Origin: Atriophallophorus winterbourni
Lineage: Eukaryota; Platyhelminthes; Trematoda; Plagiorchiida; Microphallidae
Direction: 5' to 3'
DNA: 64,000 bases
Assembly: GCA_013407085.1 (NCBI GenBank)
Contig: JACCGJ010004965.1
Location: 26,915-90,914 of the forward strand
The notes beneath the pieces are model-generated. The model worked only from the letters and a program-made list of their open reading frames with translations. It ran no database searches and was not told the DNA's origin. The stretch's first letter is position 1. Each line of letters starts with the position of its first letter. Shown one piece after another: positions 56,720 to 64,000 of the stretch. The position numbers were made by a program, and so were the translations under genes.

Positions 56720-59464
56720 GTGACAATGACGGTTGTCTCAGACTATGACATCACACGACACCATCCATCTTTGCTTACCAAAACTGTTCTTGGATGCCTC
56801 TATACCAATGCTCAATGCTTGATTAACAAATTTGCCAAACTTGTCGCTCGGTATGAGACTAAACGATCTCAGCTAATTGCCATTACCGAAACTTGGCTGA
56901 GCCCGGAAATCCACGATTGTGAGTTAGAGATTGCTGGCATGTCACTGCTCCGCCGAGACCGTGCGTCACGTGGAGGAGGTGTGGCACTCTATTATGATCA
57001 GAGACTCAAGTGCAAAGAACTGACGGATTCCGACTTGGTGCTCCAGGACACGCTATGGTGTTTGTTGACAACGTCTACAGGCGATGATTGCACAATCGGC
57101 GTAATTTATCGTCCACCAGCAGCCCCGGAAGTGTATAATACGAATCTACTCGACAAGCTACGCTTGATTGCCTCGAGATATCATACCAGAATCTTGATCA
57201 TGGGAGACTTTAATCTGCCTAACTTGCTGAAGACGAACAAAATTTCTCAGACCTCCACTGCTGCCATCTTCCAGCAGCTGTTTGACGAAATTCCCTTTTA
57301 TAATCACGTTGAAAGCAATACAAGATACAGAGGGAGAGATATGCCTTCAATGCTCGATCTTATCTTGACAACTGAAGAGGACTCCGTCGAAAGCATTACA
57401 TACGATTGTCCGCTAGGTTCGAGCGACCATTTGGTCTTGACTTTTGACTACCTATGTCGAGCAGAGCGAACAAACGATAGAACAAAATTCATCAGAAAGG
57501 TATGCCTATCAAAATTATCAAACGCCCTAAGTTTGATTAACGATTGGCAAATTGAATGCATAGGAGTAAAAGAGCAGTGGTGTAGCATTTTGGCCAATCT
57601 AAACCGGGAAATCAACTCAAACTCAGCATTCGTACCAAAACAGTGTGGAAAGGCATTCGAATTTAAAATCCGCAGTCGCACTCGGAAATGGATTAAACTG
57701 CGAAATAAGGCTTGGATAAACCATCGCCGGTTAACCACCGATGCCACATGGGAGACCTTTAGAAAACTAAGAAACCAGGTCATTAAACTTATTGCTGAAG
57801 ACAAAATACAGTATCAAGCTGTCATAATGTCTAAAATGGAACGGAATCCCAAGCTTCTTTACCAGAGTGTGAACAAGCAGTGTTCAGTGAAACCAGGAGT
57901 TGCGGCCTTGCGGACGCCCACTGGAATGACCACAAATGCAGCTGACACCGCGGATGCTTTGGTAAATTATTATGCTACAGTATTTTGTCCAAAGGAAAGC
58001 GTGGATATACAAATGGATCCAGAAATAGATCCTCTACCATTGGACACAATAACCATCAACAAAGAAGAGGTGCTGGGAACTCTACTATCGTTTAATCCCA
58101 GAAAATCCCCTGGTTGTGATAAAATTACCCCGAATATACTCAAGCATTGTGCACAATCTCTATGCGGACCTCTAACTCAGTTATTCTGCGAATCGTTGTC
58201 GCAAAGTGTCATACCGACTGAATGGAAATCTGGTATAATCTCCCCGATTTTCAAAGGCGGGGTGCGTTCGGAGCCCGCAAATTACAGACCTGTTACTTTG
58301 TTGTCCGCCGTATCCAAGGTACTCGAAAGGATCGTGGCAAAAAAACTGAGCAAATACCTTGAGGAAAATAAGCTATTTTCGGGAGCCCAACACGGTTTTA
58401 GAAGGGGATACTCCTGCATTACTAACCTTCTCCTTACCCTGGACGACTGGACTCGAGCAGTGGATGCTGGGGATACTATCCATGTATGTTACCTCGATAT
58501 GTCGAAAGCATTTGACCGTGTAAACCACAGTATTCTCTTGCAGAAGCTGAAACGTTGTGGTATCACTGGCAGTCTGTTAGCATGGTTAGAAAATTACCTG
58601 ACTGATCGGTTTGTTCAAGTCTCCGTGGACGGTGCTCTATCGAAGTCGGTAGCCGTGACAAGTGGAGTGCCTCAGGGATCCGTCCTCGGACCAATCCTCT
58701 TCGCGCTTTATGCTAATGACATACCAGCTCTCATCAAACGCAAGATCGTACTGTTCGCGGACGATATAAAAGTTTGGTCTAAGATAAGTAAGTCGGAGGA
58801 CTGCGAACTGCTCCAGAAGGATCTGGACAACCTACAGGCTTGGTCCCTAAAAAATCGCATATTTTTCAATTTCCAAAAGTGTCACATGTTAAACATTGGC
58901 AAATATGTGGAGTACCAGTATTTTCTTGGAACACACAGCCTCTCGTGGACCATGGAACAAAGGGACTTGGGTGTGTTAATAAGCAACACCCTAGGGATAT
59001 CGAGCCACTGCAACTACGTCTATCGCAAAACATCACAGAAATTGTCACTCCTAAAGAGAATTTTCGGTAGGTTCTCAAAACAGACAATTCCCTGTATTAT
59101 AAATACGTACATCAGGCCCACGATGGAATATGCGGTTCAAGCATGGTCGCCATGGTTTAAAAAAGATGTTGCGACTTTGCAACGAATATATCATCGAGCT
59201 ACCAAACTTGTCACTGGACTCAGCCGGAAACCCTACAACGAGCGAATCAAAACGCTAAATTTATTTGATTATCCACGTCGTCGTCTACGAGGGGATTTGA
59301 TTCTGGTTTACAATATATTGAATACTGAAAATCACCCTCTACAATGCTTATTGAATCTACGGAGCTCGCATAATACAAGAGCTCACACATTTACTCTAAC
59401 TGTCCCTCACTCGAGACTAAACTGCAGACGACATTTTTTTGCCGTGCGAGTTTGTTTTACTTGA
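56720..59464 (+). CDS. CR1-like LINE ORF2: AP-endonuclease plus reverse transcriptase, near intact
   Basis: 914 residues without an internal stop. Endonuclease, about residues 25-245: YTNAQCLINK, AITETWL, RGGGVALYYD, IYRPPAAP, LIMGDFNLP and SSDHLVL, covering the catalytic Asn, Glu, Asp/Asn and His. RT, about residues 500-760: NYRPVTLLSAVSKVLERI, HGFRRGYSCITNLLLTLDDW, YLDMSKAFDRV, SGVPQGSVLGPILFALY and LFADDIKVW (catalytic FADD). The C-terminal region ends RVCFT at a TGA (59462-59464) exactly where the conserved Trp should stand; codons for NNLPDNVV and FKRSLDAYL continue after it. No ORF1 is seen upstream. It copies itself by target-primed reverse transcription; a working element would need the Trp codon or tolerate the loss. 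Confidence 0.88.
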   Translation: MTMTVVSDYDITRHHPSLLTKTVLGCLYTNAQCLINKFAKLVARYETKRSQLIAITETWLSPEIHDCELEIAGMSLLRRDRASRGGGVALYYDQRLKCKELTDSDLVLQDTLWCLLTTSTGDDCTIGVIYRPPAAPEVYNTNLLDKLRLIASRYHTRILIMGDFNLPNLLKTNKISQTSTAAIFQQLFDEIPFYNHVESNTRYRGRDMPSMLDLILTTEEDSVESITYDCPLGSSDHLVLTFDYLCRAERTNDRTKFIRKVCLSKLSNALSLINDWQIECIGVKEQWCSILANLNREINSNSAFVPKQCGKAFEFKIRSRTRKWIKLRNKAWINHRRLTTDATWETFRKLRNQVIKLIAEDKIQYQAVIMSKMERNPKLLYQSVNKQCSVKPGVAALRTPTGMTTNAADTADALVNYYATVFCPKESVDIQMDPEIDPLPLDTITINKEEVLGTLLSFNPRKSPGCDKITPNILKHCAQSLCGPLTQLFCESLSQSVIPTEWKSGIISPIFKGGVRSEPANYRPVTLLSAVSKVLERIVAKKLSKYLEENKLFSGAQHGFRRGYSCITNLLLTLDDWTRAVDAGDTIHVCYLDMSKAFDRVNHSILLQKLKRCGITGSLLAWLENYLTDRFVQVSVDGALSKSVAVTSGVPQGSVLGPILFALYANDIPALIKRKIVLFADDIKVWSKISKSEDCELLQKDLDNLQAWSLKNRIFFNFQKCHMLNIGKYVEYQYFLGTHSLSWTMEQRDLGVLISNTLGISSHCNYVYRKTSQKLSLLKRIFGRFSKQTIPCIINTYIRPTMEYAVQAWSPWFKKDVATLQRIYHRATKLVTGLSRKPYNERIKTLNLFDYPRRRLRGDLILVYNILNTENHPLQCLLNLRSSHNTRAHTFTLTVPHSRLNCRRHFFAVRVCFT

Positions 59465-59782
59465 AACAATCTGCCAGATAATGTTGTGAACTCACCAAAC
59501 CAGCAAACTTTCAAGAGAAGCCTTGATGCCTATTTGACCCTAAACCCGTGCATTGAAGAAAACTATACATCTTAACACCATACACCTACATTTGTTATCC
59601 CACCAATCGAAAACAATTTTTGCCCTTGGATATTTACTTGATTCTTGAACTGCCCAGTAAGCAATCTAATCCCATTTTTGCTTGTTATATTATTCGTTGT
59701 TGTCATATTATTCTGTGGTTTTTTGTAAAGCTATATGCTTTTTCGACCATTAAAATTGAATTGAATTGAATTCATATAATAA
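59465..59782 (+). mobile_element. 3' end of the CR1-like element, AATTG microsatellite tail
   Basis: Holds the remaining C-terminal codons, a UTR with GCTTTTTCGACCATTAAA, and three to four TTGAA units (59754-59771). AATAAA follows at about 59780. Confidence 0.8.
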
Positions 59783-59784
59783 AT

Positions 59785-60087
59785 CTTAGGTTTTGTGGGA
59801 CTTTTGTTTTCATACACGATTCCTTGCTCCGAAATCTTCTATTGTACATAACGAGGAAAAACCTTGTGTTTTGGTGCTCACGACCTCAAAGCATTACACT
59901 ACACGAGCGGTTTCTCGAGAGAGAAAAACCTTATTTAGGAATAAGTGTATATTTTAGACCGTTTATGGCAAAAAATGACATAGATATGTTAAGGAAATAT
60001 TTTGATATTTCAACAAATAAAAAGCATAACAAAACTGCAAAAAATGTGTCACTGCATTATCCCACGGAGGATCAAATTGAATTCTAG
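59785..60087. other. No supported gene
   Basis: A plus-strand frame of 87 codons (59824-60087) has no recognisable motif. Confidence 0.3.
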
Positions 60088-60342
60088 TTAAGGCGTTCGG
60101 TATAACCCACGGTTTCGATTATTCGATTGGCGTGTTCTCACAATTCTTGGACGCGGTGTTTCGACCCACTCTTTAGGATGCAAATGTTCTTCGTCAATCA
60201 GTACATGGCGGTTATCAACAGTGGTGGGCGCGTGCTCATCTCTACTCTGCAAGTTCATGTCAGCTATATTGAGTCCTCTGTAGATGGCTCCATCGATTTG
60301 ATTTAACAACACAAACGCACAAACTACGAGAAAAGCGGTCAT
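60088..60342 (-). CDS. Putative small secreted protein (84 residues)
   Basis: The frame begins MTAFLVVCAFVLLNQIDGA, a good signal peptide with likely cleavage after the alanine. A 65-residue polar tail follows, rich in Arg, Asn and His, with no cysteine and ending NRGLYRTP. The first ATG at 60370-60372 adds ten residues; the second is preferred because it starts the signal peptide and has a purine-rich context. A TATTTAAAT element lies about 45 nt upstream. I do not recognise the family. It could be an effector or peptide precursor, one exon of a larger gene, or chance. No AATAAA was seen just downstream. Confidence 0.35.
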   Translation of the reverse strand: MTAFLVVCAFVLLNQIDGAIYRGLNIADMNLQSRDEHAPTTVDNRHVLIDEEHLHPKEWVETPRPRIVRTRQSNNRNRGLYRTP

Positions 60343-60399
60343 TGCGAAGTGATAGAACTCTTTGTTGCACACGTTTGCAGCTACATTTAAATAGCTATT

Positions 60400-61700
60400 G
60401 TGGAGATAAGGTATAACTGTCTGGCTGTCTAGAAATCGGAATGTGGTTTCCTTTTGTTCAATTGCGTAACAACAATAATATCATGAGATGTTATCGTACG
60501 ATTCACAATGTGAGCCCGTCTGGGTCACAACTTCAACAATGTGAAAAACAAAAACATATGCCGGGTAGTCCATGTGGCAGAATGAACGCTGGAAGTTATT
60601 AGTTATTACTAACCAAAATTTACAAAAAATCATCATAATTGCCGCAATAAAATCGGTGTAATCTCGATTAATGGATCAGTTACGTCAGTCTTTGTGCATT
60701 ATTCTCAGAACAACTAAATAATGGAGTCAACCGTTTGTGAACATTTATATATGGTGCCAGTTTGGTTCGGTTTTTGCTAACTCATTTTCAAATGTACGCA
60801 ATGACATCATTGCAATAAGTACGATAACGTTTGTGGAGTCATTTTCATGATACTTAATTATATGTTGTTTGCATAGTGCACAGTTTGAATAACGTAACTC
60901 ATCTCACAACGAAGCACGGCCACACATTGTGGGATAGCTAAAACAAGAATCTATCCACCTGTATCGTTTAATTTAGCGTAACAAACATGGTTAGACGTTG
61001 AAATCTCGATTAATTACAGTGCGTAGGACGAACCATATCATTATAATTTAGGAAGGAAAGTGATTCTAAACCACGGGATTAATAAGCTCTAAATTGCCAA
61101 CGTATTCGGGTTCTCCAATACTTCACAAAACACTGCAAAACTAGCTTACAGAATTAGTGGTGGCACTTGAAAATGGTTGAGAACGCTACGTTTGTCATAA
61201 GCTATTCATAGAGTCGCAAGAACACAAATAACCCTGTCATAATTTCACAAATTTCACGTCACAAATCTCATAGAAAATACCAGCAGATTTAGCTAGTAAA
61301 AAGAACGCAACGAAATCCCAAACCAATTTATCAAATCCTTAAAAACACAATGAAGTTAAAACCCGGTGTTTTACTGATCATGACAGATAACGGACTAAGT
61401 GATTTTGTCGTGGAAACCGCTAACTCCATAGTCAGTTTTTATTCATGAGTTGTCAACCCCAAAAATGTTTTACTACCATCGGAATTGTCAGCACCTATAA
61501 GCGTTACATACATCAATTTAGAAATAATATACATATATCAAACCACCGTATTAGAGCTTTTGAAAAAGACACAAAAAACTTACTTACCCACTGTTTCAAT
61601 GTTCTCTGAAACTAAGATTAAAGTCTCCACATGACAATGGATAACATTCAGAAACCGCTTGTGTAGTGTAACTGCTGTGTATGTGAGCACCAAAATACAT
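60400..61700. other. AT-rich; upstream of the secreted-peptide candidate; nothing recognised
   Basis: No open frame or repeat recognised. Confidence 0.3.
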
Positions 61701-61779
61701 TGGTCATTTAGAGCGTCGTGAGCACTTGACCAAGAATCATTCTGTGATTCTTCAATTGAACATCGTGTTTTGTCTGGCT

Positions 61780-62350
61780 TGCCGAAATACCTCCACGTGG
61801 TGCCAGCTGGGTGGGCTCGGTTCTCCGAGCTCAGCGAAAGGTTCGGCGGTGGTGTCTGAGGGTGTGGTGGGTTTTCGCCTGGCAAGCGTTCTCCCTATAA
61901 AAAGCCACAAAAATCCAATGATGACATCACGACGCGGCGGATGTGACTCGCCGCTCCAAAAGTCACTGCTCCTTGTCCTATCCAAGGACATTGTATGGTG
62001 CACAGGCAAAAACTGAAGTCACCAACTTATCAACGGGGTTATCGGTCTCCGAACTGGAAATTTCCAGAAAAGGGCTTATGAACCGCTTCGTCGGTCACCG
62101 GCCACCGATAGGTGCGAACCTCTCTCGCTCCACTGCCTTGTTGGTAAAAGCTCGGGGTGGGACCCCCTAAACGGAATCTCCCCTACTTCGGTGTAGGCAA
62201 CCGGGTAGTATCATGCCTACGTTCAACGATGCCGATGACAACGCTTTGTACCCTCCTTCTCGCTTTGTACATCTCATTGTTTATGTTAAACGCCACTATA
62301 TCTGTATCAGATTGTGCAAATATAATAATAAATAATAATTTGTCTTTATA
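61780..62350 (+). repeat. Repeat family D, long GC-rich copy with TATA-like box and AAT-rich tail
   Basis: About 55% GC against an AT-rich background. TTCTCCCTATAAAAAGCCAC lies at 61890-61909. It ends in an ATAATAATAAATAATAAT run (62321-62338). Partial copies lie at 35.96 and 50.93 kb. The tail suggests a retroposon; the TATA box could also be an LTR promoter. Several short frames exist, none recognised. Confidence 0.6.
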
Positions 62351-62435
62351 AAATCTATTTAACAGTGGCATGGAGGTCTAAAATTGTTTAACACCTACCC
62401 ATTTTTCAATCCATACTGAGCATAAGCCTCTCAGT

Positions 62436-62477
62436 CTCAACCTAATGACGGCAAAATGTCGGAAACCGGTCGTGGAG
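62436..62477 (+). ncRNA. Hammerhead motif with one core substitution
   Basis: CTAATGA (62442-62448) stands where CTGATGA is needed. Stem II is 62449-62452 with 62458-62461, then GAA (62462-62464), a self-complementary ACCGGT (62465-62470), C at the cleavage site (62471), and stem I 62436-62441 with 62472-62477 (one mismatch). G5 to A should inactivate it. Confidence 0.65.
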
Positions 62478-62790
62478 TGAAAGTACTGGGGATGTTAGCA
62501 CCAAAATACAATACCACGAAATGCGTTTCTGTCGAAAACGTTATGAAATATGAAGAAATCGATATTATGCCGACGATTTGAAGCATGAATTTCCAAAGAT
62601 TCCCCGAAATTTGACTTCAACTAAAGTTCAAGGTGCGCCAATTTACGTAGATGTATTATATTCTATTTTGCGTGCACAATGATCAACTTTTATCCGTGTG
62701 ACGTACAGGAAATTAACATGATCCTAGTGATTTTATGTAGTGGTTGAAATTATGTAAGTCTATTAACGGTTTCAACAAAGTTATTGTTGA

Positions 62791-63010
62791 ATGCCACTGT
62801 TACATAGGGTTTGTGCCACAAACCATGGTTTTCAAACGGAGAATCACATAGGTCAAGCACTCTAGGCGGTTATGGATGACTAAATTAATGTGTTGCTCAC
62901 ATTCACCGCACTTGAAAACCACTACCGGTTTCCGGCTGTTTGCCGTCATCAGGTGGAGGCAGTTTGATTAGTTTCAGTGAGCATTGAATCAGTGGATAAA
63001 TGGTAAATGT
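62791..63010 (-). mobile_element. Hammerhead-bearing element, second copy
   Basis: 62881-63005 matches 26190-26312 directly and 62791-62850 matches 26313-26372 inverted. With the motif at 62436 it forms an inverted pair about 440 bp apart. Confidence 0.6.
62919..62956 (-). ncRNA. Hammerhead ribozyme, all core positions canonical
   Basis: On the minus strand: CCAC (62956-62953) pairs with GTGG (62922-62919) as stem I. CTGATGA is 62952-62946. Stem II CGGC/GCCG is 62945-62942 with 62936-62933, loop AAACA. GAA is 62932-62930. Stem III ACCGGT is 62929-62924 and the cleavage nucleotide is A at 62923 (GUA triplet). Stem III is its own complement with no loop, so cleavage would need two molecules or two copies, as proposed for Penelope-type and satellite hammerheads. 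It would self-cleave an RNA. Confidence 0.82.
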
Positions 63011-63175
63011 TTTGTTTTTGGGGTCTGTAAGTAATTGGCACATTGAAAATAATTATATTTGGCCGTCAATAGCTATTTGGTAACTATTTTGTAATTGCAG
63101 TGTTGGCCTAACTGTTACGAGCGAGTTGAAATACGTCATGAACATCAAGTGAGACTTGATATATAATTTCACTAA

Positions 63176-64000
63176 TCAAGTAAATTCAAGGTAATTCAAG
63201 TTGTTTGATGGTCTAAAAAGCAGCATAATTTCAACATCCTTATTGAGCCACGGAGTCCATGACTGTACACCATATTCCATGACTGGTCTCGAGTATGTAA
63301 TCCTTAAGAGTATCTGGCGCGAAACTTTCCCAAATACCCGTTTAGATTTACGGCACGCCTCGCTTTTTAAAGGCAATCTTATTTTAAAGTGAGGTTTTTA
63401 ACCTGGAGCATATCCACACACATAAATGTTTTTTTCACTGTAATTTTCAAGGACCTCCGAACCTATATGATATGTGAACTCTACTGGATTCCCCACGTTT
63501 ATGATCCTGCATTTGTTAAAGTTAAACGGCTGTTTGTTCTTCAACGACCAGTGTGAAGTATATGAAGATCTTTTTGTAATAGCAGACAGTCTTTTGGACT
63601 ACGAATGCCACGCCAAATCTCCATATCGTCCGCAAATAACGAAATGTTACATCGAACAATTTCCGGTATTTCATTGACATAAACCAGAAAGAGGATCGGA
63701 CCAAGGACTGAACCTTGGGGATCTCCGCTAGTTGCTGCTATTGGTTTTGATAATGCACCGTCAACACATACCTTGGTAGTGCCGTTTGTTAGGTAGTCAT
63801 TTAGCCAATTCAACAACTTTCCAGTAATACCAAGACTTTCAAGCTTCTTCAGAAGTAGGGTATGTTCAACACGATCAAATTCGTTTTATATATCTAGGTA
63901 GCAGTCTTGCATTGCTTGCCCTTTATCTACTGATTGTGTCCAATCGTCCAGCGTTATCAGTAAATTAGATAAGCCGGAATGATTCCGTCTAAATCCATGC
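63176..64000 (-). pseudogene. CR1-like RT, cut by window edge
   Basis: From 64000 the minus strand reads HGFRRNHSGLSNLLITLDDW, YLDI followed by stop, FDRVEHTLLLKKLESLGITG, LLNWLNDYLTNGTTKVCVDG, SGDPQGSVLGPILFLVYVNE and SLFADDMEIW. Then, after shifts, SRPVMEYGVQSWTPWLNKDV. SGDPQG replaces SGVPQG. The C-terminus past 63176 is missing. Confidence 0.85.

Noticed and set aside
59824..60087. An 87-codon plus-strand frame beside the last LINE.
   Set aside because: No motif, AT-rich composition and no support for a start or splice sites.

Overview
The window looks like animal nuclear DNA, most likely from a digenean trematode (fluke). This is inferred from two intron sizes in the one host gene I can rebuild: its first two introns are only 38 and 33 nt, while its later introns run to several kilobases. 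That pattern is known from schistosomes. The mix of CR1-like, RTE-like and Penelope-like retroelements and hammerhead ribozymes fits. The DNA is AT-rich and repeat-dense; nothing suggests a bacterial, viral or plasmid origin.

The only confidently identified host gene is on the minus strand, from 29670 (ATG) to 3866 (stop). It is an ortholog of ILVBL/HACL2, a thiamine-diphosphate 2-hydroxyacyl-CoA lyase related to acetolactate synthase. I rebuilt all 11 coding exons. Every junction is GT-AG, every phase matches, and the joined frame is 655 codons plus stop with no break. Its introns hold most of the repeats in the left half. A second, weak host candidate is a single-exon secreted peptide on the minus strand at 60088-60342.

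Layout. 1-1850: decayed Penelope-like element (RT plus GIY-YIG) with a hammerhead-like motif near its end. 3866-29670: ILVBL with intronic SINE-like repeats (family R1), older repeats (families B and C), RTE and CR1 fragments, and an inverted pair of LTR-retrotransposon gag fragments. 30-36 kb: more R1, B and C copies and a CR1 tail. 36.5-37.8 kb: a 1.27 kb near-palindrome. 38.6-39.9 kb: two LINE fragments. 40.87-42.54 kb: a Tigger/pogo transposon with both termini. 43.1-49.1 kb: a CR1-like element carrying an inverted endonuclease segment and split by a piggyBac element (45686-47763). 49.1-50.9 kb: CR1 tail and BEL/Pao gag remnant. 51-56 kb: diverged repeats and LINE fragments. 56.72-59.78 kb: a nearly intact CR1-like EN-RT frame. 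61.7-62.4 kb: GC-rich repeat D. 62.4-63.0 kb: an inverted pair of hammerhead motifs, one with every core position canonical. 63.2-64.0 kb: another CR1-like RT running off the window.

The insertions can be ordered. R1 and C elements sit inside older B repeats, each with target-site duplications, and one B copy keeps the empty site. piggyBac sits in the CR1 RT at a TTAA whose removal restores the reading frame. The least expected signals are the hammerhead motifs, with a self-complementary stem III that implies paired action, and the R1 family, which behaves like a SINE but lacks clear tRNA promoter boxes.
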